From the NCBI GenBank assembly GCA_017527155.1, contig JAFXQI010000042.1, forward strand, positions 1 to 64,000: a DNA stretch of 64,000 nt, written 5' to 3'. Numbering within the stretch: the first letter of the stretch is position 1; every line of letters begins with the position of its first letter. The position numbers were made by a program, and so were the translations under genes. A model generated the notes under the pieces. It searched no databases. It saw only the letters and a program-made list of their open reading frames with translations, and was not told where the DNA came from. This DNA is from Kiritimatiellia bacterium (lineage in GTDB: Bacteria; Verrucomicrobiota; Kiritimatiellia; CAIQIC01; Lenti-01). Shown piece after piece: positions 32,963-41,546 of this stretch.

Positions 32963-35184
32963 ACACGCCAGTTGACGCCGAAATCCTCATAAAAGTCCTC
33001 ACCTCCTTCGAGTCGGGAGGAATGGATGCCGCCATCGCTACCATCAACCAGCTCGGCCAGGCCGCCGACAAATCCTCCAAAGATGGCGACAAGCTCGCCG
33101 CCCTCATGGACCTGGTCAAAAACAAGGCTGGCGACGCCAAGAACATCTTCACCGGCCTCTGCCAAGTCCTGAAAGGCGGTACGGGCACCGTCGCGGGCTT
33201 CGGCAGGGCCGCCAGTGGCCTTGCCACCGCCTTCGGCGCCGCGGCCGGCCCCGTCGGCCTGGTCGTCACCGCCGTCCAACTCGGTGTCACAGCCCTGATA
33301 GCCTGGCAGCAACACCAGGACGCCGCCGCCGAAGCCGCCGAGAAAGCCGCCGAACGGGAAAAAGAAGCCGCCGAGAAAGCCAAACAGGCCATCGAAGACC
33401 TCGACAAAGCCCGAGCCGATGCCGCCCGCGCCGCCATCGCCGACCTCAAGGAAGAACTCGATGGCGCCACCAACGCCGCCCGGGCCACCCGCACCGCCCT
33501 CGACGCCCTCGAAGACTCCGAACTCGCCGTCAAGATCGCCGGCATCGACGCCCAGGAAAAATCGGGCAAGATCGACTCCGACACCGCCGACTACCTCAAG
33601 AACAGGGCCCGCGTCGACTCCGCCAACCGCAAGGACAAGCGCGCCCTTGACGACCTTTCCGAAGAAGAAACCCGTCTCACCACAGCCCGCAACAAATCCG
33701 CCCAGGCCGCCTTCGATGCCGCCACCGAATGTGAAAAGGCCGACAAGGCATTCAATGACGCCGAAGCCGCCCTCGCCCAAGCCAGCGCCGAGCTCGCCGC
33801 ATTCGAGGCAAGAGGACCGATCAGTCTCTATGATGCTGACGCCGCCGAGCGCATCTTTGAGCACAAACAACTGGAAGAGGCCAAAGCCACCGCCGAGAAA
33901 CACCGTGACGCGGCCAAGGCCGAAGCCGAATCCGCCGGCACCGAGCTTCACGCCGCCAACGCCAAGGCCAAGGCGGCCGCCGACGAACTCGCCGCAGCCC
34001 GCATCGACACCCGTCGCCAAACCCTCCAGAACAACATCGACGCCCGCAACACCACCATCAAGGCCACGGAAGATGCCCGAATCGCCGAATCCAAAAGGCA
34101 GGCCGACATCGACAAACATGAAGCCGAATTAGAACCCATCAGAACCGCTTTGAAGGAGGCCGACGGGCAGGCCGCCGCGGACATCCAAGCCGAAAAAAAC
34201 ACCCTTGCCAGGCACGCCGCCGACCGCGCGCTCCAAATCAAGCAGCTCGACCGCCAGCTTATCGGTGTTACCGACCCCCTCCAGGAACTCGAAATCAAGC
34301 GTAAGAAAGAGGAAATCAAGGATGCCGGCGACCGCGAACAAGCCGAGTATCGCGTCGGCGAAATCCAGCGTGAAATCTCACGCCTGGGCGAAGACGCCAC
34401 CAACGCCCAGCGCGAAAACCTCGAATCCCAGCTCGCTACCGCCCAAACCCAGCTCGAAGCCCAAAAGCAGGACGCCGCCAACCACGCCGCCCAATACAAC
34501 TACGCCCGCCAGCAGCTCCAAGCCGCACAAAATGCCGCCGCCCCCGAAGCCCCGGTCGAAGAAAAGCCCCTCAAGGACCTCTCTCCCTCCGAACGCCTCG
34601 CCCGCAACAAAGCCAAGCGCCAGGACAAACGCGCCCCCGCCTCCGAATCCCCCGCCTCCGAAACCACCCCCGCCGAATCCGCGCCGTCCACCAAGCCCTC
34701 CAAGAAATCACTCTCCAAACCCGCCTCCTCCGCCCCCGCCCAATCCGCCCAGACAGCCGAAGCCGCCATCACCGCCGCCTCGGCCGCCAACGAAACCGCC
34801 GTCACCGACCTTTCCGCCGCCCTCGACCACCTTCCCGAGGTCGTTCCCGACCTCTCAGGTCTCTCCTCCTCCATCGCCGCCGCCGACACCGCCGCCCAGT
34901 CCGCCGCCTCCTCCAACGCCCAGACCCTATCCTCCCTCTCCTCCTCCCTCCAGTCCCTCTCCACCCTCGTCGTCAACCTCTCCTCCCTCACATCCAAAAT
35001 ACAGACCCTCACCACCAACATCAACTCCGCCGCCACCCGGATCTCCAACGCCTTCCAGACCGCCACCGGCGTCATCGAACACCTCACCAACGTCTTCCCC
35101 GACTTCGACAACCTCATCAACGCCGTCAAGAAACTCGACAAGCGCGTCGACAAACTCGAGCACGACCTCAGCCGCATCGATTGA
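32959..35184 (+). CDS. Tape-measure protein
   Basis: The 741-residue product has a hydrophobic helical segment (ATAFGAAAGPVGLVVTAVQL, about residues 88-107), then more than 400 residues of coiled coil rich in Ala, Glu and Lys, a Pro/Ser/Lys-rich break near 540-590, and a Ser/Leu-rich coiled-coil end. This build and the place just before baseplate genes are typical of tape-measure proteins, which set tail length. 741 residues would span roughly 110 nm as an extended helix, which is an estimate. Confidence 0.75.
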   Translation: MNTPVDAEILIKVLTSFESGGMDAAIATINQLGQAADKSSKDGDKLAALMDLVKNKAGDAKNIFTGLCQVLKGGTGTVAGFGRAASGLATAFGAAAGPVGLVVTAVQLGVTALIAWQQHQDAAAEAAEKAAEREKEAAEKAKQAIEDLDKARADAARAAIADLKEELDGATNAARATRTALDALEDSELAVKIAGIDAQEKSGKIDSDTADYLKNRARVDSANRKDKRALDDLSEEETRLTTARNKSAQAAFDAATECEKADKAFNDAEAALAQASAELAAFEARGPISLYDADAAERIFEHKQLEEAKATAEKHRDAAKAEAESAGTELHAANAKAKAAADELAAARIDTRRQTLQNNIDARNTTIKATEDARIAESKRQADIDKHEAELEPIRTALKEADGQAAADIQAEKNTLARHAADRALQIKQLDRQLIGVTDPLQELEIKRKKEEIKDAGDREQAEYRVGEIQREISRLGEDATNAQRENLESQLATAQTQLEAQKQDAANHAAQYNYARQQLQAAQNAAAPEAPVEEKPLKDLSPSERLARNKAKRQDKRAPASESPASETTPAESAPSTKPSKKSLSKPASSAPAQSAQTAEAAITAASAANETAVTDLSAALDHLPEVVPDLSGLSSSIAAADTAAQSAASSNAQTLSSLSSSLQSLSTLVVNLSSLTSKIQTLTTNINSAATRISNAFQTATGVIEHLTNVFPDFDNLINAVKKLDKRVDKLEHDLSRID

Positions 35185-35187
35185 CCC

Positions 35188-36402
35188 ATGCTCAGCCACT
35201 GGCATCTTTACTACTACCACGACGGGAACCGCTACACCATCGGTCTTGCTGACCTCCCCGTCACCGGTTTCCGACTCAAATACGCCAGCCGGGCCGCCGA
35301 CGAACTCCGCCTCACCCTCGAAGCCGCCCCGTCAATCTTCTCCCCGGCTGACCTCTGGCAGCACTTCGAACGCGGCCGCTCCTACGCTCTCACTTGCGAC
35401 GCATTCCCCGTTAGCGGTGGCGGCACCACCAACAAGCCCATGTTTTACGGTCGCCTCGAAACCACCGAAACCGCCAACACGGGCACCTCGAGGAAAATCG
35501 TCCTCGTCTTCAAGGGGTGTTGGCACTACCTCACCCTGGCCATGTACCGACCCAACACCACGTCCGTGACCCTTGGTGGATACACCCACACCGCCACCGA
35601 GTGGTCTCAGTACATTCTTTGGCTCGCCGCCCGTGCCGCGCCGGGAAAAGGCATCTTTTACCCCTCAGGCTCCCCGGAACACGACATCCCTGCCCACATC
35701 CCCGCGTCAGTCAGCTCCTTGTATCTTCCCGAATTTACGGCCCGAGACATCACCTATGCCCAGGCCCTCGACGCCATCCTCGCCTTCTGGCCCGATGTGG
35801 TCTCGTACCCTGCATGGACCGCCGTCGACCTCGATCTCGCTTCCTCCCCCTGCCCGCAACTGTGTCTGGGAACGCCCAGCGTGGTGCAACGGCTTTCCGA
35901 TATACTGGCGGGTGCAACCGATGGAGGAGACCTCGTATCGCAGAACGTCGAACTGCGCCCCGGCGTACCTGGCGTCCGTGTCTACGCGGAAGACGGCACC
36001 CGCAGCGCCCAAATCGGCAACCCAGACGACCTCGGCGGCCTCATGTACACCCTTGACCCTTCCCTTGCTCAATATGCCTTTTATTGGGACGGCTTCAGTA
36101 ATCGCTATGCATCCGAAGTGCCCTATTACATCTACGGCCAAACGCAAGCAGCCCGACCTGAGGGTTCCGTCGAACTCGTGGGCAAAATCCCTCCCGGATT
36201 GTTCCACCTGTCGCGCAACAAACTGCTTTCCCTTGAAATCGGAGAATCCGCCACCGTCATGCAAAGCATCGAGTTCGATATCGCGCAGGGGCGCACCACC
36301 ATCAACTTCGGCAATCCTCCATCCGTTGACCTGGACAACCTTGTCTCCATGATCCGGGCGAACTTCTTCGGCTCTTGGCATTTTGCCATGAACCGCCGCT
36401 GA
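35188..36402 (+). CDS. Baseplate hub / tail-tip-like protein
   Basis: The 404-residue protein starts 3 bp after the tape measure (MLSHWHLYYYHDGNRYTIGL). Alternating beta strands with AADELRLTLEAAPSIFSPAD and MFYGRLETTETANTGTSRKI match the hub-protein pattern in which a first domain gives the tube-like fold. The end, VMQSIEFDIAQGRTTINFG, recalls the closing strand of such hubs. GC is lower than in earlier phage genes. It is the last recognisable phage gene; no separate tail-fibre gene follows. Confidence 0.6.
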   Translation: MLSHWHLYYYHDGNRYTIGLADLPVTGFRLKYASRAADELRLTLEAAPSIFSPADLWQHFERGRSYALTCDAFPVSGGGTTNKPMFYGRLETTETANTGTSRKIVLVFKGCWHYLTLAMYRPNTTSVTLGGYTHTATEWSQYILWLAARAAPGKGIFYPSGSPEHDIPAHIPASVSSLYLPEFTARDITYAQALDAILAFWPDVVSYPAWTAVDLDLASSPCPQLCLGTPSVVQRLSDILAGATDGGDLVSQNVELRPGVPGVRVYAEDGTRSAQIGNPDDLGGLMYTLDPSLAQYAFYWDGFSNRYASEVPYYIYGQTQAARPEGSVELVGKIPPGLFHLSRNKLLSLEIGESATVMQSIEFDIAQGRTTINFGNPPSVDLDNLVSMIRANFFGSWHFAMNRR

Positions 36403-36411
36403 ACACGGCCT

Positions 36412-36429
36412 GAAATGCCCTTGCATTTC
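36412..36429 (+). terminator. Short stem-loop after the last tail gene
   Basis: GAAATGC and GCATTTC pair around a 4-base loop, 10 bp after the last stop. The tail CTTGCCCC lacks a T-run, so it would be a weak terminator at best. Confidence 0.35.
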
Positions 36430-36526
36430 CTTGCCCCCACCAACCACTTTCCCTGCGCTTTCCGTCCCTGCCACTCCGTCGATCCCGATCCCCATCCCGC
36501 CCGTCCTCCTTTCCTCCCTTTCTCCG

Positions 36527-36607
36527 TCCTGCATCCCCCCATCCGCCTCCTTTCACCGCCCCTGCGCCGTCCCTTCCCCCCTCCTGCATCCCCCCCCCTT
36601 TTTCTCA
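36527..36607. repeat. Candidate right end of prophage: TCCTGCATCCCCCC x 2 and TTTTTCTCA
   Basis: TCCTGCATCCCCCC occurs at 36527 and 36582, 55 bp apart, much like the 53-bp spacing of TGAGAAAAC at the left end. TTTTTCTCA ends at 36607 and is the inverted match of TGAGAAAA. Flanks show no obvious 5-bp duplication. Confidence 0.35.
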
Positions 36608-36861
36608 CCTCTTTAATTCCTCCTCCCGACCCGCGCGAGAAAATACAGTGCGACCTTGTGGGAGGGGAACTTGAATCTTCCGGGGCGCTGCGGAAAAACC
36701 GGGCTCGCTCTGGACTATTCCGGAGCTGCTCGAAGCCCCTTGTCCCCGACAGCGTTCATGGGCATCACCATGCACGGAATTTTGAGGAAACAACGGCATT
36801 TTCCATAATCTCGCGAGCAGCAAGCTCCCGGCCTCCCGCGCACGGGAAAGCGATTCCTGCC

Positions 36862-37080
36862 ATGGCGTTCAGGGCGAAGGCCGAAGACGGGGTGTGCGAG
36901 CTGGTGGTGCGCGAGTCGTTCGGGGTCTCGCTGAAGAAGTCCGAGGAGGACGGGACGCTCACGATGTTCAGCTCCCTCGGCGCCGACCTGCCGGACCCCG
37001 TGGACTACCCGCTCGTGCTGGACCTGCTGGAGTTCAACCTCGGCGCCGCGTCCGGGGCGTCCTGCGCGGTGGGACGCAAT
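36862..37080 (+). pseudogene. Truncated CesT-type type III secretion chaperone
   Basis: A 73-codon segment reads EDGVCELVVRESFGVSLKKS, EEDGTLTMFSSLGADLPD and LLEFNLGAASGASCAVG. This is the core of the CesT/SycH chaperone fold (strand VCEL, a hydrophobic strand, LP, and the LLEANL..GASCA helix-strand). The N-terminal helix of about 20 residues and the C-terminal 40-50 residues are missing: the phage border lies on one side and a hairpin repeat on the other. It suggests that the genome has or had a type III secretion system, and that phage insertion may have broken the gene. Confidence 0.55.
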
Positions 37081-37101
37081 CGTGTGTCCACCCCGTGTTT
37101 G

Positions 37102-37187
37102 TTGGTAGGGCGAGCACTCCGTGCGAGCCGCGCGGACGGGCCGCGTGGATGGGGCGACCGGCTCGCTCGGAGAGCTCGCCCCACCAA
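37102..37187. repeat. Inverted repeat element with 29-bp arms
   Basis: Arms 37102-37130 (TTGGTAGGGCGAGCACTCCG...) and 37159-37187 match as inverted copies with three differences. Each arm is also a partial hairpin. The element abuts the chaperone remnant. The rest of 36403-37259 holds only C-rich phage-end DNA and no further gene. Confidence 0.8.
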
Positions 37188-37259
37188 GGCCCGGAAGGCA
37201 AAACCATGGCGGCACCATGGGACGGAGATCAGACCATTTCCGAAACCGCTCCACCCGCG

Positions 37260-38747
37260 CTATCCGAGCGACGGGAGGAGGGTTTCGAGGAGGCGCCAGG
37301 TTTTCGCGACGGAGGGGAGGAGGAGGGTTTCGCCGGGGGAGTGGGCGCCCAGGATGTCGGGGCCGATGCTGGCGATGTCCAGGTCCGCCGAGAGGGCCGC
37401 GAAGGCGCCGCATTCGAGGCCGGCGTGGATGGCGGAGACCTTCATGGGGGTTCCGTTGACGCGGCGGTAGGCGCCGGCGATGGCCGCCACCAGGCGGCTC
37501 CCCGGCTTGACGGGCCAGGGACACGATTTTTCCTCCACCGCGACCGCGAGTCCGCATCCCGCGCCGAGGGCGAGCTGGCGGGTCTCGATTTCCTCCAGGC
37601 GCGCGGCCACGGAGCTGCGCGGCATCTGGCGGATTTCCACGCCGTCCGGGCCGGCTGCGATGAGGCCGAGGTTGGAGGAGCTTTCGACGAGGCCTTCGGC
37701 GTCGGGCGACATGGTGTGCACGCCGTCCATGGATTCCGTCACGTATGCGAGGATGGCGTCCGCCTGGGGTTGGGCGAAGACCGCGGGGGGAAGGGGTGTT
37801 TCTTCGGTGGCGAGCGCCAGGGCGGGTTCGCGGTCGCCGTAGCGGGAGCGCAGGGTGCGCTCCATGTCCGCGAGGAACGCGGCGGCCGCGGCGCGGTCTT
37901 TCGCGGCGAGCGTGATTTGCGCGGCGGCCTTTGCCGGGATGGCGTTGTCCGCGGTGCCGCCGGTGAAGGATGCCAGGGCGAAGGGGATGGTTTTGCGCAT
38001 CTCCGCGAGCGCTCGGGCCAGGGCGATGATGGCGTTGCAGCGGCCCGCGCCGATCTCCATCCCCGAATGGCCTCCGCGCAGGCCCGAGAGGGTCACGGCG
38101 AGCGCCGAGTCCCCGGCGGGGGGCTCCATGCGCGGCGCGGTGGTGGCGACGACGAGGGCGGCCGCGGCGGAGCTGACGATGACGGTGTCGCTTTCTTCGC
38201 TGTCGATGTTGAGCAGGTATTTGACGCCGGCGAGGTCGTCGGCGGTGACGGCTTCCGCGCCGGTCATGCCGGCTTCTTCGTCCGTGGTCCAGAGGATGCG
38301 GAGCGGGCCGTGGGGCATCAGCCCCTTGGCGATGGACATGGTGAGGGCGACGCCCGCCCCGTCGTCCGCGCCCAGCGAGGTGCCGGAGGCCGTCAGCACG
38401 CCCGCTTCGGCGTCCAGCACCGGGACGACCGGATCGGCCAGCGGGTCGAAAGGCGTCCCCTCGCGCGCGATGCAGACCATGTCGAGGTGGGCCTGCAAGG
38501 CGGCGAGCGGCAGGTGTTCGAGTCCCGGCGTGGCGGGAACATCGAAGAGGAGGTCGTCCGCCGCGTTGCGGCGTACCGCGAAGCCGTGGCCCCCGGCCCA
38601 GGCCTGGAGGAGGTTGCAGAGGGCTTTTTCGTGTCCCGAGGGGTGCGGCACGGAGCAGAGAAGGCGGAAGTTCTCCAGGAAATCCGCGAGCGCCGCCGCC
38701 TCGTCCGTCCGTTCCGCCGTCTGCGCGGGCGTCGATGTGCGTTCCAT
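37260..38747 (-). CDS. pepD: Aminoacyl-histidine dipeptidase (M20 family, PepD)
   Basis: The 495-residue length and layout fit PepD/beta-Ala-His dipeptidase. Metal-site motifs are visible: LQAHLDMVC (His and Asp), GTSLGADDGAGVA with the bridging Asp, and WTTDEEAGMTGA with the catalytic and metal Glu residues; GGHSGMEI is the lid-domain His motif. The enzyme hydrolyses Xaa-His dipeptides with two zinc ions in the cytosol. ATG 38747 has GGAGGGACTGGAC upstream. It follows a small truncated gene by 17 bp. Confidence 0.88.
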   Translation of the reverse strand: MERTSTPAQTAERTDEAAALADFLENFRLLCSVPHPSGHEKALCNLLQAWAGGHGFAVRRNAADDLLFDVPATPGLEHLPLAALQAHLDMVCIAREGTPFDPLADPVVPVLDAEAGVLTASGTSLGADDGAGVALTMSIAKGLMPHGPLRILWTTDEEAGMTGAEAVTADDLAGVKYLLNIDSEESDTVIVSSAAAALVVATTAPRMEPPAGDSALAVTLSGLRGGHSGMEIGAGRCNAIIALARALAEMRKTIPFALASFTGGTADNAIPAKAAAQITLAAKDRAAAAAFLADMERTLRSRYGDREPALALATEETPLPPAVFAQPQADAILAYVTESMDGVHTMSPDAEGLVESSSNLGLIAAGPDGVEIRQMPRSSVAARLEEIETRQLALGAGCGLAVAVEEKSCPWPVKPGSRLVAAIAGAYRRVNGTPMKVSAIHAGLECGAFAALSADLDIASIGPDILGAHSPGETLLLPSVAKTWRLLETLLPSLG

Positions 38748-38764
38748 GTCCAGTCCCTCCGGCG

Positions 38765-39010
38765 TCACTCGCCCGCGCCGTACAGCGGCTCCGGCGAGAC
38801 CGGGGTCGCGAAGGCCGCCTTCGCGGAGATGAGTTCGCGTCCGAGCTCGAGGTCGTTTTCGTTGATGCATGTCTCGAACCGCCGCATGGCGGCCTTGTTG
38901 CGCTCGATGGCGGAGGCGGGCTCCGCGGCGGTCCCATCCGCTCCGGCAGGCAATGGCAGGGCGGCGGTGAGGGCGAGGATGGAGGAAAGGACGACGATGG
39001 TGGTTTTCAT
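38765..39010 (-). pseudogene. Exported N-terminal fragment of a SnoaL-like protein
   Basis: The 81-residue frame has a Sec signal (MKTTIVVLSSILALTAALPL) and then NKAAMRRFETCINENDLELG and a PEPLYG turn, which are the opening helix and turn of SnoaL-like/ester-cyclase (NTF2-fold) proteins. Family members need about 130 residues; this frame ends after the first third, so it is probably a remnant. The ribosome site is weak (GGAGCCTCCGCC). It could instead be a small secreted protein. Confidence 0.5.
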
Positions 39011-39117
39011 GGCGGAGGCTCCTTTGGGTGGTTGGGTGTGGGTGACCAGCTGTGGAGTTTGCCCTCGGCGGGGAGGGAAATCCAGCGAAAAGGGGCTGGG
39101 AAAGAGAGGAGGGGAAA

Positions 39118-40092
39118 TCAGCGGGAGCGGTGGAGGAGGTAGCGGGAGAGGAGGAGGAGGGTGCAACCGAGGAGGAGGAGGAGGCCGCTCAGCCATTGGC
39201 CGGGGAGCAGGGTCTCGCCAAGGAAGAGGTGGGCGAGGTGGGCCGTCAGGAAGGGGAGCAGCAGCATGCCGCTTTCGCCCGCGATCGGGCCCGTCACGCG
39301 GAGGGCGCGGTAGTAGAGGACGTGGCTCCACGCCAAGCCCAGCATGGCGCCGAAGAAGAGGATCAGCCAGAGGCGGAGGGGTAGGTGGAGGAGGGTGGCC
39401 GGATTCCCGAGGAGGAACATGAGGACGAGCATGACGGCGCAGACGAGCAGGCTCACGACGCCGTAGGAGAGGTGCGCGCGCCACGGGGAGAGGCGGCGGC
39501 GGACGAGGACGACGTAAAGTCCCCAGAAGAGGGAGTAGCCCAGCATCAGGAGAAGGGCCGGGGCCGTGGCGGTGCCAGGGGTCCAGGTGCGGCCGAAGAG
39601 GAGGAGGAAGCCGGCGGCGGAGGCGAGGAGGCCCAGCCAGAAGAGCGGGGTCTTGGCCAGGGGGCGTTCGCTGGGCAGCAGCCAGAAGCCGAAGAGGGTC
39701 GCGAAGGGGATGGAGAGGCGGCAGCCGAAGTTCATGTGGGTGGCGTCGGTGAAGTAGGGGGTGGCGCCGTAGCAGAGTTGGGAGCCGACGAGGGCGGCGG
39801 CGACGGGCAGGGAGGCCAGGAGGAGGGCGCGGCGGGAGGAGGGGCCGGAGGGGGGCAGGCGGTGGGCGTCGCGGAGGACGAGGGGCAGCCAGAAGGCGGC
39901 GGAGAAGACGTAGCGCATGCCGTTGACGGTCCAGGGATCGAGGTCGGCGGTGAGGTATTCGAGGAGAAGGGGGAGGACGGCCCAGCAGGCGAGGGCGGCG
40001 ACGAGGGCGAGGAGGGCGGTGTGCCAGGAGGGGGAGGGGGTGGTTTCGCAAGCGGGACGCCTGCGCCCCCAGTTGGAGGAGGGGGCGGTCAT
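39118..40092 (-). CDS. EamA/DMT-superfamily transporter
   Basis: The 324-residue protein has about ten hydrophobic helices in two halves (for example LLALVAALACWAVLPLLLEY and LLLMLGYSLFWGLYVVLVRR), the EamA drug/metabolite exporter pattern. It probably exports a small metabolite across the inner membrane; substrate unknown. The ATG overlaps the upstream stop (ATGA). Residues 8-18 (NWGRRRPACET) are encoded by a dispersed repeat, so the original start may have been nearer WHTALL. Confidence 0.8.
   Translation of the reverse strand: MTAPSSNWGRRRPACETTPSPSWHTALLALVAALACWAVLPLLLEYLTADLDPWTVNGMRYVFSAAFWLPLVLRDAHRLPPSGPSSRRALLLASLPVAAALVGSQLCYGATPYFTDATHMNFGCRLSIPFATLFGFWLLPSERPLAKTPLFWLGLLASAAGFLLLFGRTWTPGTATAPALLLMLGYSLFWGLYVVLVRRRLSPWRAHLSYGVVSLLVCAVMLVLMFLLGNPATLLHLPLRLWLILFFGAMLGLAWSHVLYYRALRVTGPIAGESGMLLLPFLTAHLAHLFLGETLLPGQWLSGLLLLLGCTLLLLSRYLLHRSR
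40047..40070. repeat. Dispersed repeat piece AGCGGGACGCCTGCGCCCCC
   Basis: It lies inside the 5' end of the transporter gene. The same core with CCCGCG in place of CCTGCG is at 13784-13803 inside the prophage. Confidence 0.7.
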
Positions 40093-40856
40093 GGGAGGGA
40101 GGGGTGGGTTTTGCGGGCGGGGGTGAGGTCGAGGTAGATGACTTCGGGGAGGGTGGTCCAGTGGCGGGTGGCGGAAAGGGTGTGGAGGACGCGGAGGATG
40201 TAGTCGCGGACGGCCGGGGCGTCGAGGGGGGCAATGCCGCGGGGCGCGGGGCGTCCGCGGCGGCGGCGGCGGGGGGTCGGGGCGAAGCCGCTGGCGTAGA
40301 GGCCCGCAAGGCCGATGATGCCGCGGCCCTGGGTGTCGTCGAAGGCGTCGGCCAGGCGCTCCAAAATGGCGTGGAGGCCGGGGAAGAGGGTGAGCTCCAT
40401 CCAGCCGGCGTCGGTGGGGACCAGTCGGCGGAAGTCGAGGCGCCAGACGAGGCGGCCGCGAAGGGTGATGGTACGCAGGGGGCGCACGAGGTGGCTCTCG
40501 AAGAGTTGCCAGACGATCAGGGGGACGGGGCCCGGCCAGATGAGGGGGTCGAAGACGGGCCGCAGGGTGCGGTCGGGGGAGCGGGCGAGCTGGGCGGTGC
40601 TTTCGGTGAGGTGCGCGGCGGCCCACGCGCGGGCGGTGGTTTCGGGGCCGACGGCGCGCAGGGCGCGGTAAATCATGAGGCGGAGGTAGCCGTCGGGCAA
40701 GGGCAGGGTGAGGCCTTGGTCGCGTAGGCAGAGGATGACGGCGTCGGCCACGGCGCGCGCGGTCTCGGGCGGCGGCTGCGCGGCGGGTGGGGAGTCGCGC
40801 ATGAGGCGCTCGAGGTGGAGAGAGAGGAGGTGCTCGGGATTGGGGGCCGGGAGCAT
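40089..40856 (-). CDS. Conserved-looking hypothetical protein
   Basis: The 255-residue protein starts MLPAPNPEHLLSLHLERLMR. It is helical and Arg/Leu/Pro-rich, with LIWPGPVPLIVWQLFESHLV in the middle and a basic RRRRRGRP loop near residues 195-202. No signal or membrane segment is evident. It is coupled to the transporter by a 4-bp overlap and lies about 85 bp downstream of iorB. No Shine-Dalgarno precedes the ATG; a start within the simple repeat GTGAAAAGTGAAAAG upstream is unlikely. Function unknown. Confidence 0.6.
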   Translation of the reverse strand: MLPAPNPEHLLSLHLERLMRDSPPAAQPPPETARAVADAVILCLRDQGLTLPLPDGYLRLMIYRALRAVGPETTARAWAAAHLTESTAQLARSPDRTLRPVFDPLIWPGPVPLIVWQLFESHLVRPLRTITLRGRLVWRLDFRRLVPTDAGWMELTLFPGLHAILERLADAFDDTQGRGIIGLAGLYASGFAPTPRRRRRGRPAPRGIAPLDAPAVRDYILRVLHTLSATRHWTTLPEVIYLDLTPARKTHPSLP

Positions 40857-40917
40857 GCGAGTGAAAAGTGAAAAGAGAAAAGTGAAAGGATGCGGTGGGG
40901 AACCGGTTTCAGGAAAA

Positions 40918-40945
40918 CTAGATACCCAGGAATCCAGGTTTCTAG
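40918..40945. repeat. CTAG octamer array 4 (degenerate: CTAG, CCAG, CCAG, CTAG at 8-bp steps)
   Basis: Units start at 40918, 40926, 40934 and 40942. The last CTAG holds the TAG stop of iorB on the minus strand. Two units have mutated to CCAG; the stretch AATCCnAGGTTTCTAG is shared with array 1. Confidence 0.8.
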
Positions 40946-41532
40946 AGGGCGGCGCGGCCGGCGGAGAAGGCGGAGAGGTTGACGTCGAGGAATTTGGCGG
41001 GGACGCGCTGGCGGAGGGCGGATTGCCAGGCGTCGTCGGGGATGGCGTCGAGGAGTTTGGAGAGGGCGCCGACGAGGACGACGTTGGCGGTGCGGACGTT
41101 GCCGACTTCGGCGGCGATGCGGTCGGCCGGGACGAGGCGGAGTCCGGGATAGGCGGCAAGGCGCTCGGAAAGGCGTTCGGCGGGGGGCTGGGCGCCGGAG
41201 GAGACGGTCACGGGGATGCGCTCGGTGTCGTTGACGAGGAGGAGTCCGCCGGGCATGAGGAGGTGGGCGAAGCGGAGGGCTTCGTTGCGCTCGAAGGCGA
41301 CGAGGACGTCGGTGGCGCCTTCGGGGATGATCGGGGAGCGGACGCGCTCGCCGTAGCGGACTTGGCTGACGACGGAGCCTCCGCGCTGGGACATGCCGTG
41401 GATTTCGGATTTCTTGACGTCAAAACCGGCGTGCATGGCGGCAAGGGCCAGGAGGTCGGAGGTCAGGATGGTGCCTTGTCCGCCGACGCCGACGAGGGTG
41501 ATGCTGCAAGGGGAGGGGGTTTTCGTGGTCAT
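40942..41532 (-). CDS. iorB: Indolepyruvate ferredoxin oxidoreductase, beta subunit
   Basis: The 196-residue gamma/beta-type 2-oxoacid oxidoreductase subunit begins with SITLVGVGGQGTILTSDLLA, the family signature, followed by EIHGMSQRGGSVVSQVRYGE. IorB pairs with IorA to oxidise arylpyruvates (from aromatic amino acid transamination) to aryl-acetyl-CoA while reducing ferredoxin; an oxygen-sensitive, mainly anaerobic pathway. It lies 14 bp after iorA. Its stop codon lies in a CTAG array. Confidence 0.9.
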   Translation of the reverse strand: MTTKTPSPCSITLVGVGGQGTILTSDLLALAAMHAGFDVKKSEIHGMSQRGGSVVSQVRYGERVRSPIIPEGATDVLVAFERNEALRFAHLLMPGGLLLVNDTERIPVTVSSGAQPPAERLSERLAAYPGLRLVPADRIAAEVGNVRTANVVLVGALSKLLDAIPDDAWQSALRQRVPAKFLDVNLSAFSAGRAAL

Positions 41533-41546
41533 GGGAGGCCTTTGGG

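Larger units (their letters stand above)
7516..36607. mobile_element. Mu-like transposable prophage with divergent early and late arms
   Basis: A block of phage genes from 7656 to 36402 contains a Mu-type transposase and MuB-like ATPase, DUF3164, small regulators, gp25/gp26/DUF3486-like proteins, terminase, DUF935-type portal, Mu-I-type protease, capsid, tail tube, tape measure and baseplate-like protein. No integrase is present. Left-arm genes run leftward and right-arm genes rightward from about 17.27 kb. The boundaries are tentative: TGAGAAAAC at 7516 and TTTTTCTCA ending at 36607 would give TG...CA ends as in Mu, but no 5-bp target duplication was found. No sheath gene was seen, which suggests a flexible-tailed virion. 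Confidence 0.8.

Noticed and set aside
7500-36700. Five-base target-site duplication around the prophage
   Set aside because: Flanks of the best TG...CA candidates (GGGCA or AGGGA on the left, CCTCT on the right) do not match.
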